In this document: positions 16,234 through 23,325 of the stretch, piece by piece
Position numbering within the stretch: the stretch's first letter is position 1
Layout of the letters: every line of letters begins with the position of its first letter
Assembly: GCA_038117225.1 (NCBI GenBank)
Contig: JAYOFM010000047.1
Location: 1 to 25,520, forward strand
Origin: JAYOFM01 sp038117225
GTDB lineage: Bacteria; Pseudomonadota; Alphaproteobacteria; Rhodospirillales; Casp-alpha2
Direction of reading: 5' to 3'
DNA: 25,520 nt
Translations under genes and position numbers: made by a program
The notes under the pieces: model-generated
Databases searched by the model: none
Told to the model about the DNA's origin: nothing
What the model saw: the letters and a program-made list of their open reading frames with translations, nothing else

Positions 16234-16536
16234 TCAGGCGGTGAGGCTGCTCAGGTGATCGGCGAGCACGCCGGCGGTCAGTATCGGGCTGTTGATATCG
16301 AAGCCAACGATGTCGGTCAGCACGATGGCGAGATCGTCTCCGCTGCTATCCGACAGACGATCTTCCAGTTCCATGATAAAGGTTACGAACCCCAACGAAT
16401 CGAGACTGCCGTCGGCGCCGGTTCCCATCAAAATCGTATCGGGCTCGGCCTTGACCTCACCCTTCAGGGTGCCGGACCGGGTCAGGCTATCGAGGGTTTC
16501 CTGCATGAGGGCGAGGGCTTCTTCCTTGCTCATCAT
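16234..16536 (-). CDS. Acyl carrier protein
   Basis: A 100-residue acidic protein. GADGSLDSLGFVTFIMELED contains Asp46-Ser47-Leu48, the phosphopantetheine attachment motif at the start of helix II. It should carry the acyl intermediates of the surrounding enzymes as thioesters. It is longer than ordinary ACPs (about 78 residues) because of extended segments before and after the DSL region. The start at 16534-16536 is supported by AAGGAG (16546-16551) nine bases upstream; a second ATG follows immediately. It is the first gene of the leftward acyl operon and the only intact ACP in the window. Confidence 0.87.
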   Translation of the reverse strand: MMSKEEALALMQETLDSLTRSGTLKGEVKAEPDTILMGTGADGSLDSLGFVTFIMELEDRLSDSSGDDLAIVLTDIVGFDINSPILTAGVLADHLSSLTA

Positions 16537-16714
16537 CGCGTTCACGCTCCTTCTGGCGATCAGTTGGCCGGTCATTAAACCGGCTCTCTGAATTGCGCGG
16601 ACTATCCCGCTTTTGGCGCGTCGCTGTCAATTGAGCGCACGGCGCCGGTTTGCAGAATCGGATAAACTGGTTAAGAAAGCATTGGGGACCACCAGAACGG
16701 ATGGTCATGGAAGC
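16537..16714. promoter_or_regulatory. Divergent promoter region of the acyl module
   Basis: This 178-base intergenic region separates the leftward ACP operon from the rightward methyltransferase operon and should hold both promoters. The ACP ribosome site AAGGAG is at 16546-16551. A possible TTGAGC at 16631-16636 has only a poor -10 partner, so no promoter is assigned. Confidence 0.45.
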
Positions 16715-17656
16715 ATGAATAAAGAACTGAACGAGCGGCGCGCCGCCCATACGGATGTCTATGATCTCGTCGATCTGATCGCCGCGGCGAACCCGCTGCA
16801 GCGTAAGCGTCTGGAAGGATTTCTGGCCAGGGCCGACGATGTTTATTGGGCATTCGCCGACGACCTGGCGGCAACCCTGGGCCAAAGCTTCTTGATCGAC
16901 GACGCGACCCGCGCAGAGGCCGCGCGCGCCTACAACAAAATGTGCATGGACTTCCTGGCGGAACAGATTCGCTTCAAGAAGACCGGCCGTTACCGTGTCT
17001 CCAAGGCGGCGGATGCGGAGGCGCACGTGTACAGCGATGTTAACGTAATGCGCTACTACATGGTCGGGTTGTTGCTGAGTTACATGTTTTGGCCCAATCA
17101 CTACAGGCTGTTCCGCTTTTTCCTCGATACCCTGCCGGACACGCCACCGGCGCGATATTTGGAAGTCGGTGTCGGGCACGGTTTGTTCACGTCGACCATG
17201 TTGGCCCGCTATCCCGCCGTCGAAGCAGTGACGATCGATATCAGTGAAACATCGATCCGCACGGCCAAGGAAACATTGGCCACGTTCGGTCAGGACGCAG
17301 GCCGCGTGCGCTTCGTGCATGGCGACTATCTGACGACCGATATCGGGGAAAGCGGCTTCGACACCATCATTATGGGCGAGGTGCTGGAGCACGTGGACGA
17401 CGCACCCGGTTTCATGGCGCGGGCGAAAACATTGTTGGCGCCGGCGGGGCGCATCTACATGTCGACCTGTGCCAACTGTCCGGCCCTCGACCACGTCTAC
17501 CATTTCCATAATTGCCGCGAGATTCGCGATCTGGTGGAAGGTGCCGGCCTGCGTATTCTCGACGATCTGGCGCTGGCGGCGGAGGCCGTCCCTGAGGAAG
17601 AGTGGGAGCGCGAACTTGTGACCGTGAACTACTGCGGCCTATTGGCCCACGCCTGA
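16715..17656 (+). CDS. SAM-dependent methyltransferase
   Basis: A 313-residue class I methyltransferase. Motif I is YLEVGVGHG (148-156), followed by the acidic strand-2 end in VEAVTIDIS, and later FDTIIMGEVLEHVDD, typical of methyltransferase family 11/12 proteins. The N-terminal 140 residues are a helical extension that may recognise the substrate or carrier. The ATG at 16715 is chosen: upstream in-frame sequence back to a TTG at 16613 has no clear ribosome site and poor similarity. It could O- or C-methylate an ACP-bound acyl chain or the sugar. It opens the rightward operon, four bases before the FkbH-like gene. Confidence 0.87.
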   Translation: MNKELNERRAAHTDVYDLVDLIAAANPLQRKRLEGFLARADDVYWAFADDLAATLGQSFLIDDATRAEAARAYNKMCMDFLAEQIRFKKTGRYRVSKAADAEAHVYSDVNVMRYYMVGLLLSYMFWPNHYRLFRFFLDTLPDTPPARYLEVGVGHGLFTSTMLARYPAVEAVTIDISETSIRTAKETLATFGQDAGRVRFVHGDYLTTDIGESGFDTIIMGEVLEHVDDAPGFMARAKTLLAPAGRIYMSTCANCPALDHVYHFHNCREIRDLVEGAGLRILDDLALAAEAVPEEEWERELVTVNYCGLLAHA

Positions 17657-17660
17657 TGCC

Positions 17661-19421
17661 ATGAGCGTACTCGTGGACGCCCTTCGCCGGCTTGACGAGG
17701 ACCAGGGCTTCGCCGCCTACGTTGCCTTCGACAATGCCCAGGAAGATACCGACGGTGCTGATATCGGGCTGGAATCGCGTCGAGTTGCCATCCTGCGCAA
17801 CATGACCGTCGAGCCGATGCTGCCGATCATCCGCGGTGAGATGGCAAGGCTCGGTTGGCGCGCGGAAATCTATATGGGTGACTACGACGCGGTGGCCGCC
17901 GAAGTGCTGTCGCCGACCAGCGGTCTGTATGAGTTCGCGCCGGACATCATCGTGCTGATGCAGTGGCTGGAAACCCTCAGTCCCGATTTGGCGGCGGGGC
18001 AGGGGTCGGATGCCGAGGTGACCCGCGTCGTTGAGACCATGATTGGCTGGCTCACGGCATTGCGCGAGCAGACGACGGCGCCGATGCTGATGAATGATTT
18101 TCCGGGGCCGTCTGGGGAGGTCGTGAACCAACGCCTTCGCGCCGCCATTGGCCAAATCAGCGATGTTCATTTGGTTGGCTGGGCTGCAATTTTTCATCGG
18201 CTCGGTGACGATCGCGGTTTCGACGCGCGGTCCTGGACGGCGGTACGTCAGCCGTTGAGTCGCCATGCGATCGTCCCCGCGGGGCGAGCCTTCGGTGGCG
18301 TCATGCGTGCTTTGGCTGGCAAGGCGGCTAAGTGCCTGGTGCTCGACTGTGACGGCACGCTATGGGGTGGCGTTGTCGGCGAGGACGGGATTGACGGTGT
18401 CGAATTGAGCGCCGGTTTCCTGGCTTTGCAGCGTCAAGCTCTCGACCTCCGCGAACGTGGCATCATGCTCGCCATCTGTTCCAAGAACGAAGCCGCCGAT
18501 GTGGCAGCGGTATTTGAGCAGCGCGCCGAGATGCTGCTGAAGCCCGAACATTTCGCCGCAATGCGCGTCAATTGGGACGACAAGGCGAGTAACCTTCGCG
18601 GCATCGCCGAGGAACTGAACATCGGCGTCGATGCGCTTGCCTTCATCGACGACAGTACCTTCGAGTGCGCCTGGGTGCGGGATCAGTTGCCGGCGGTCAA
18701 CGTCATTCACCTGACAGGCAATTCCAGTCGGTTCGCGGATATGCTGGCGGACAGCGGCCTGTTCGAAAATACCGGCTTGACCGACGAGGACCGCCAACGC
18801 AATCAGATGATGGCCGGCGAACGGGCGCGCCAGGAAATTCGTCAATCGGCGGCGTCGCTCGACGACTATCTACGTGGACTCGGCCTTGTCGCCGATATCG
18901 GCACCCCGACAGCGGACGAGATAACACGCGTCGCGCAACTGACCCAGAAGACCAACCAGTTCAACCTGACCACCCGACGTTATACCGAAGGTGATATCCG
19001 ACGGTTTCTCGACGATCCGGCGTTCGACGTGGTGGCGCTTAAACTCCGCGACACGGTCGCCGAATTGGGCCTCATCGGTGTGGCGGTTGCGCATTTCGAC
19101 GAGCCCAGCCGGGAAGGGCGCATCGACACGCTGCTGCTGTCCTGTCGCGCTCTCGGTCGCGGTGCCGAGGATGCGCTGCTTGCCCACACCGTGGCCGGCC
19201 TAGCCGTGCGCGGTTGTGTTCGGGTCGTTGGCACCTACAGGCCAACGGCGCGGAATGTACAGGTAAAGAACTTTTACGGCCGCTTCGGGTTCGTGGCCGC
19301 TGCGACGGATGGCGAAGACGTGGATTGGGTATATGATGCCGGCGATAGCGTGGTGACCCCGCCTGCCTACCCCGACTGGCTCGACATGCGTGTTCGAGCC
19401 GAAGAATCCAAGGAGACTTGA
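17661..19421 (+). CDS. FkbH-like HAD-IIIC family protein
   Basis: A 586-residue protein. An N-terminal SGNH-like region is followed by a HAD domain with CLVLDCDGTLWGGVVGEDG (225-243), where Asp229 and Asp231 are the catalytic pair, then FIDDS, and a GNAT-like C-terminus ending around VKNFYGRFGF. FkbH-like enzymes take 1,3-bisphosphoglycerate, dephosphorylate it and load glyceryl onto an ACP. They always need a carrier protein, which usually lies next to them; here that neighbour is broken. A role in making a three-carbon hydroxyacyl unit for glycan decoration is inferred. It is four bases after the methyltransferase gene. Confidence 0.92.
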   Translation: MSVLVDALRRLDEDQGFAAYVAFDNAQEDTDGADIGLESRRVAILRNMTVEPMLPIIRGEMARLGWRAEIYMGDYDAVAAEVLSPTSGLYEFAPDIIVLMQWLETLSPDLAAGQGSDAEVTRVVETMIGWLTALREQTTAPMLMNDFPGPSGEVVNQRLRAAIGQISDVHLVGWAAIFHRLGDDRGFDARSWTAVRQPLSRHAIVPAGRAFGGVMRALAGKAAKCLVLDCDGTLWGGVVGEDGIDGVELSAGFLALQRQALDLRERGIMLAICSKNEAADVAAVFEQRAEMLLKPEHFAAMRVNWDDKASNLRGIAEELNIGVDALAFIDDSTFECAWVRDQLPAVNVIHLTGNSSRFADMLADSGLFENTGLTDEDRQRNQMMAGERARQEIRQSAASLDDYLRGLGLVADIGTPTADEITRVAQLTQKTNQFNLTTRRYTEGDIRRFLDDPAFDVVALKLRDTVAELGLIGVAVAHFDEPSREGRIDTLLLSCRALGRGAEDALLAHTVAGLAVRGCVRVVGTYRPTARNVQVKNFYGRFGFVAAATDGEDVDWVYDAGDSVVTPPAYPDWLDMRVRAEESKET

Positions 19422-19423
19422 GC

Positions 19424-19559
19424 GTGGCCGACAACGAAGACAACCTGAAACAGGTGCTTGCAGATGTGCTGAAGATCACGATCGACAGCATCGACGATGA
19501 CACTTCGGTCGATACCGTGGAACAAGGCCGTATTGGGTGAACACGGTGTCACGTTCTAG
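19424..19559 (+). pseudogene. Truncated acyl carrier protein with internal deletion
   Basis: Starting at GTG (19424-19426), with a strong AAGGAG at 19410-19415, the frame reads a clear ACP N-terminal half: helix I (NLKQVLADVLKI) and the loop ending DDDTSVDTVEQ. The next residues should be WDSL with the phosphopantetheine serine. Instead it reads GRIG and stops at 19540. In the +1 frame AVLGEHGVTF then stop (19527-19559) resembles an ACP C-terminal end. This suggests loss of roughly 35 codons, not a multiple of three, including the modified serine. As written the product cannot carry acyl groups. A collapsed assembly is an alternative. Confidence 0.7.
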
Positions 19560-19574
19560 CCGCCAACTTTGCCG

Positions 19575-20969
19575 ATGAGTGAAGCAGCCGCCATGCCGAC
19601 CGGTACGCCATCGCTGGACGCGGTCATTGGGCGCGTCCGCGCCGGCGGCGTGGCCCCTGCGCTCTATTGGCGCGGCGCGGTACTGAGCTATGACCAGTTC
19701 AACGCCAGCGTCGATGCCTGGAGACAGCGTTTGGCGGCGGATGGCGTCGTGGCCGGTGACGTGGTGGCGTTTACCGGTGATTACAGCCCCGGCACGGCGG
19801 CATTAATGTTCGCCTTGATGCAGGCGGGTACCATTCTGGTGCCGCTGACCAGCGAAGTGGCGGCGGAGATGGAAGCCCTGCTCGATATGGCCGGGGTTGG
19901 CGCTGTCTATGTTTTTGACGCGAATAGCGATGTGGCCGCACTGAGACGTCGCGATGGAGCGGTGCCGCCCGATTTGATCCGGGACTTTCGCATGCGGAAA
20001 CGACCGGGATTAGTGGTTTTTACATCCGGGTCGACCGGCGCACCGAAAGGCATTCTTCAAGATATCGAACAGGTGATGGCCAAGTTCGTGGCGCCGCGAA
20101 AGGGCTGGCGCACGGTGTTGTTTCTGCTGATGGACCATTTTGGCGGCTTCAACACCTTCGTGTCCGCCTTCGCCTATGGCGGTATGGCGGTATGCCCGGG
20201 CGGTCGCGATCCAGAGTCTGTCGCCCGCGCTATTCAGGACAGCCGCGCCGATCTGTTGCCAACGACGCCGACCTTCCTAAATTTTCTCATCACCAGCCGG
20301 ATATACCAATCCTTCGATCTGTCATCGGTGGAATTGATCACCTATGGCACCGAGTTGATGTCTGAGGCCACTCTGGAGAAGGTGCGCGACATCTTCCCCG
20401 CCGCGCGTTTGAAGCAGACCTACGGCCTATCGGAACTGGGCGTGTTGCGATCCGATTCGGAAAATGCCGATTCGGTGTGGGTCAAGGTTGGCGGAAAGGG
20501 TTTCGAGACCAAGGTGGTCGATGGCATCCTTTGGATCCGCTCGGAAGCGAACATGGTTGGCTATCTGAACGCCCCCAATCCCTTTGACGACGATGGCTGG
20601 ATGAATACGGGCGATGAGGTCGAGATTCGCGGTGACTATATGCGCTTCATAGGACGCAAGACGGAAGTGATCAACTCCGGTGGCAAGAAGATCTATCCCA
20701 TTGAGGTCGAAACTGCGTTGATGGCGATGCCCAACGTGGCCAACGCGACTGTCGAGGCGCGGCCGCACCCGATCATGGGGCAGGTTGTGCAGGCGAAAAT
20801 TTCCGTCAGCGAACCGGAAGATCCCAAGGCCATGGCCGAACGCCTGCGTGGTCTCTGTAACGAACGCCTGGCGCGTTACAAGGTGCCGGTTCGTTTCAGC
20901 CAGATTTCCGGCGACGATCATCACAATGCGCGCTTCAAAAAGGTGCGCCATAACGAAAAATCTAGCTAG
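19575..20969 (+). CDS. AMP-binding acyl-CoA/acyl-ACP ligase
   Basis: A 464-residue adenylate-forming enzyme. The ATP-binding loop VVFTSGSTGAPKG is at 147-159. TYGLSELG (A5-like), WMNTGDEV (A7) and RKTEVINSGGKKIYP (A8) follow in order. The C-terminal lysine region is NARFKKVRH, near the end as expected. It activates a carboxylic acid as acyl-AMP and passes it to CoA or an ACP thiol. It is shorter than typical acyl-CoA synthetases (about 500-560) through a compact N-terminal domain. The ATG at 19575 is chosen although no good ribosome site precedes it, perhaps because the upstream ACP end was deleted. Its stop overlaps the convergent AAC(3) gene. Confidence 0.9.
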   Translation: MSEAAAMPTGTPSLDAVIGRVRAGGVAPALYWRGAVLSYDQFNASVDAWRQRLAADGVVAGDVVAFTGDYSPGTAALMFALMQAGTILVPLTSEVAAEMEALLDMAGVGAVYVFDANSDVAALRRRDGAVPPDLIRDFRMRKRPGLVVFTSGSTGAPKGILQDIEQVMAKFVAPRKGWRTVLFLLMDHFGGFNTFVSAFAYGGMAVCPGGRDPESVARAIQDSRADLLPTTPTFLNFLITSRIYQSFDLSSVELITYGTELMSEATLEKVRDIFPAARLKQTYGLSELGVLRSDSENADSVWVKVGGKGFETKVVDGILWIRSEANMVGYLNAPNPFDDDGWMNTGDEVEIRGDYMRFIGRKTEVINSGGKKIYPIEVETALMAMPNVANATVEARPHPIMGQVVQAKISVSEPEDPKAMAERLRGLCNERLARYKVPVRFSQISGDDHHNARFKKVRHNEKSS

Positions 20970-21939
20970 GCCAACGTTCTTCCGGTTTCAGCATCGCCAT
21001 TTCCCGTTCCCGTCCGCCGCCATCGACCCACGCCCGCACGGNNNNNNNNNNCGTCTGGGTCATCGACGAGCAAATCGCCCGCCAGTAGCGCGCGTTCGAC
21101 CCGCTCTCGTCCGTCACCACCAGCACCTTGGGCGTCTCGTCTTCGTAGTCAAACCACGCCCGCACGGCGTCGGCGTTGGTGTGGTAGACGTAGGGATTAT
21201 CACCCATCAGTTCCTCGTTTACCGCGTGCACGACGTCGGCTGGCGCCGATTGAAGCGGAACCGCGGAAACGCCGCCGTCGAGAACCAGACCGCGTTCGTT
21301 GAGGACGCGTCCCAATAGCGAAATATCCCACTCCGGCGGCACGTTGAGCGAACGCGCGTACATGATTTCCGCGCAGGCGCCACGGTCGTCGCCGTCGTCG
21401 AGCAGACGTCCCTGAAATCGTTTGTAATAACGAAACGGCACGCCCAAGGTCTCCTCGGCGTGGTGCATGATTGAGCACGATTCCCACGGCACGCCGAAGA
21501 CCAGCGTTCGTGCCTTGGCCTGTGTCAGCCATCCGAGCACACCGTCCGGTCCCCAGGCAGTGGTCGATGCCAGGGCGAACGCTTCGTCGGCGCGGGGACC
21601 GCGCAGGCTGTAACTATTCATCGGTTTGGGAAGGCGGCGCCAGCCATCGCGGCCGATGACCCGTTCGGTCAGAATGCCGCCCTCGGGCACGCTGCGCCGG
21701 AGATCGAAGGCACGGGCACGGGCGAATTCAAGAAAGGTATAGGCGGGAAGCACAACGGTACGGTTCGAACCGACAACATCTTCTATCACATCGAGCAGCC
21801 GGTCGCCGGTTTCGGCCGCTGGAAAGGCAAGGCGATGGGCGAATGTCCAGATGCCGGAAAATATCACCACCACGTCGTCCTCGGCGGGAATGACCCGTTC
21901 GAGGATTTCGGCGATGTCGCTATCGGAAAGCCTCGCCAT
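20962..21939 (-). CDS. AAC(3)-family N-acyltransferase, interrupted by a sequence gap
   Basis: A 325-residue frame of the aminoglycoside 3-N-acetyltransferase family. DVVVIFSGIWTFAHRL, TVVLPAYTF, MNSYSLRGPRADEAFALAST, IMHHAEETLGVPFRYYKRF fit the family in order; the His-Glu pair lies in MHHAEE. Members acylate an amino group from an acyl thioester, and those in glycan clusters are taken to acylate amino sugars. The C-terminal 60 residues are non-standard. Ten Ns (21042-21051) fall about 25 codons before the stop, so the frame across the gap is unproven. Its TAG lies in CTAGCTAG, which also supplies the stop of the convergent ligase gene. Confidence 0.82.
   Translation of the reverse strand: MARLSDSDIAEILERVIPAEDDVVVIFSGIWTFAHRLAFPAAETGDRLLDVIEDVVGSNRTVVLPAYTFLEFARARAFDLRRSVPEGGILTERVIGRDGWRRLPKPMNSYSLRGPRADEAFALASTTAWGPDGVLGWLTQAKARTLVFGVPWESCSIMHHAEETLGVPFRYYKRFQGRLLDDGDDRGACAEIMYARSLNVPPEWDISLLGRVLNERGLVLDGGVSAVPLQSAPADVVHAVNEELMGDNPYVYHTNADAVRAWFDYEDETPKVLVVTDESGSNARYWRAICSSMTQTXXXXVRAWVDGGGREREMAMLKPEERWPS
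21042..21051. other. Scaffold gap of ten Ns
   Basis: Ten unknown bases, a conventional gap filler. It lies in the C-terminal part of the AAC(3)-family gene, so true length and frame there are unknown. Confidence 0.99.
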
Positions 21940-21997
21940 GTCTTCAAGAGCCGATCATTTGACGTGGCGCAGTCACGTGTTGAAGGGAGGCGCTTGG

Positions 21998-22534
21998 TTA
22001 GCCGCTGGATTGGCGGCCTTCGGCGCCGTCCCGAGGTGTTGGATCAATGCCCACGTCGTCGACGCTATTGGCGTCGATGTCCTCAATGGTGCTGACGCCA
22101 TCTTCATCGTCGGAGTCCAGGTCTTCGACGAATTCCTGTAGGCCTTCTTCCAGCATGGCCAGCACATTACCTTCATGAAGGATCAATTTTTGCGTCTGCT
22201 TGAGGCCGCGGTATAGTTTGCCAGACGAAACCTGGTCGCGAATTTCCTCGGCCAGTTCGGTCGCGCTGGGGCAGGCCTCGATGTATTCGTCGAGGTACTG
22301 ATTGAACAATCCGAGATATTCCTCGCGCTTATGGGCAAACATGTAGGCGCACTGCAGGGCGAAATAGGTGCGTGACGCCGGTGTCGCCGTTTCCTGGACC
22401 GACAGAACCTCCTTTTCGCGCAGGATCGCCGATTCGTTATGCACCAGCAGCTTTGCGTTCGGGCCGATGTTTTCCAACACGGCCCCGTTAATGACCAGTT
22501 TGTCACCGGATTTGAAATCGAGTTTCAGTGGCAC
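21998..22534 (-). CDS. flbT: FlbT, flagellin post-transcriptional regulator
   Basis: A 178-residue FlbT-family protein. The start is GTG at 22532-22534, giving MPLKLDFKSGDKLVINGAVL, the usual FlbT N-terminus; GGGAG lies nine bases upstream. The segments ESAILREKEVLSVQETATPA and TYFALQCAYMF match the family. In Caulobacter FlbT binds the flagellin mRNA leader and destabilises it until the hook is built. In other species it can act positively. The last 40 or so residues form a highly acidic tail (DLDSDDEDGVSTIEDIDAN and beyond) that exceeds the usual length of about 140. It is transcribed away from flaF, with a 233-base shared upstream region. Confidence 0.94.
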   Translation of the reverse strand: MPLKLDFKSGDKLVINGAVLENIGPNAKLLVHNESAILREKEVLSVQETATPASRTYFALQCAYMFAHKREEYLGLFNQYLDEYIEACPSATELAEEIRDQVSSGKLYRGLKQTQKLILHEGNVLAMLEEGLQEFVEDLDSDDEDGVSTIEDIDANSVDDVGIDPTPRDGAEGRQSSG

Positions 22535-22767
22535 GGCGGGTTTCTCCCTTGCCAAGGCCAGCAGCATTCATTGGAGCGGTGATCTGAGGTCCGTCGCGGC
22601 GCCGCTCGCATACCCAATAAAATAGGCCATGGCTGGTCCGTTGTCCAACGCGGCACGATATTTTCGCGCCGGTGACGGGGGAAAACACTTGCGCTGGCAG
22701 CGGCTTGTGAACAAGCTACGCGCCAATCGGGGAGGGGCCGCCGGATTGACCGAGGCGGGCAGATGAC
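22535..22767. promoter_or_regulatory. Divergent flbT/flaF upstream region
   Basis: This 233-base region carries the control sequences for both genes. GGGAG at 22544-22548 is the flbT ribosome site. TGGCAGCGGCTTGTG near 22694-22709 resembles a sigma-54 -24/-12 element, but the invariant -12 GC reads TG. No promoter is assigned with confidence. Confidence 0.45.
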
Positions 22768-23124
22768 ATGGCGTTTGACGAAAACAATCTGACGATGAGC
22801 GAGGAACAAGCGTTCCAACTGACCCAGGCGGCCCTACGTGTCGACCGGGCGCGGGCGCGCCGCGCCGAGGATCCGAGCGCGCTCACCGACGCGCTGAACC
22901 AGAACCTGGAAGTCTGGGTCGCGCTGCGGACCACCGTCATGTCGCCGTCCTGCGAACTGCCGGCGGAAGTATGCCAAAATCTGGCGAAATTAAGCCAGTT
23001 CGTCGCCGATAAGACGTTCTCTTCGGAGGGTGAGGTCCCGGAAACAACCGTCGATGCGTTCGTCCATATCAACCTTCAGATCGCCGAGGGGCTACTTGAG
23101 GGGCAGATGAAATCCACTCGATGA
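22768..23124 (+). CDS. flaF: FlaF, flagellar biosynthesis regulator
   Basis: A 118-residue FlaF-family protein. ALNQNLEVWVALRTTV and ELPAEVCQNLAKLSQFVADK are the conserved helical core. FlaF helps flagellin synthesis or secretion in alphaproteobacteria and acts in opposition to FlbT in Caulobacter. It lies 201 bases upstream of the flagellin gene on the same strand. The ATG at 22768 is used; a later ATG at 22795 is possible but lacks a ribosome site. No signal peptide or membrane segment is seen. The divergent layout with flbT is less usual than the tandem flaF-flbT order. Confidence 0.92.
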   Translation: MAFDENNLTMSEEQAFQLTQAALRVDRARARRAEDPSALTDALNQNLEVWVALRTTVMSPSCELPAEVCQNLAKLSQFVADKTFSSEGEVPETTVDAFVHINLQIAEGLLEGQMKSTR

Positions 23125-23278
23125 TGCATTGGCACTCCCAGAATTTCCGCGAGTTTCGAAGAATTCGGTTTTTCCATCTGCGGTGTAATGAATGTCACTT
23201 TACTTTTTTCAACACTTCGGTTATGAGTTCATTTAGTCGCGATCGCAAAAGGCAGTAGGCCCCGAGCATCGCAGTGAC

Positions 23279-23297
23279 GCGGAATATAATATTCCGC
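23279..23297. repeat. Perfect palindrome in the flagellin leader
   Basis: GCGGAATAT-A-ATATTCCGC is a perfect 9-bp inverted repeat with a single central base. As RNA it could form an 8-bp stem with a 3-base loop, 28 bases before the flagellin start. TATAAT at 23285-23290 also matches a -10 box, but no -35 lies at proper spacing. It may be an RNA hairpin for FlbT control or a DNA operator. Confidence 0.65.
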
Positions 23298-23310
23298 CAT
23301 ATGCTCTAGA

Positions 23311-23316
23311 AAGGAG
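23311..23316 (+). promoter_or_regulatory. Flagellin ribosome binding site
   Basis: AAGGAG lies nine bases before the ATG at 23326, a strong site as expected for a very highly translated gene. Confidence 0.8.
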
Positions 23317-23325
23317 TATCGAGTT

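Larger units (their letters stand above)
23125..23325 (+). promoter_or_regulatory. Flagellin promoter and leader region
   Basis: Intergenic stretch between flaF and flagellin. It is more AT-rich than surrounding genes (for example 23199-23220) and includes a 19-bp palindrome at 23279-23297 and the ribosome site AAGGAG at 23311-23316. No full sigma-28 or sigma-54 promoter was found. Confidence 0.6.

Noticed and set aside
16487..18266. Long open frames antisense to the methyltransferase and FkbH-like genes
   Set aside because: Shadows of well-supported genes, with no family motif or ribosome binding site.
12541..20969. Tetronate-type polyketide cluster (FkbH, ACP, KAS III)
   Set aside because: No modular polyketide synthase is present and the local carrier is broken; the flagellar context fits glycan decoration better.
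20962..21939. Antibiotic resistance gene reading of the AAC(3)-like protein
   Set aside because: No mobile element, integron or resistance context; neighbours are sugar and acyl genes.
22648..22666. GGCACGATATTTTCGC as a second sigma-54 candidate
   Set aside because: The GG-to-GC spacing is 12 bases instead of 10.
22694..22709. Sigma-54-like promoter before flaF
   Set aside because: The -24 part TGGCA and spacing look right, but the nearly invariant -12 GC is TG.
23134..23150. TGGCACTCCCAGAATTT upstream of flagellin as sigma-54 promoter
   Set aside because: The -24 element is good, but there is no GC at the -12 position.
23285..23290. TATAAT as a sigma-70 -10 box for flagellin
   Set aside because: No -35-like hexamer occurs 16-18 bases upstream, and the match arises from the palindrome itself. 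Kept only as an alternative reading.
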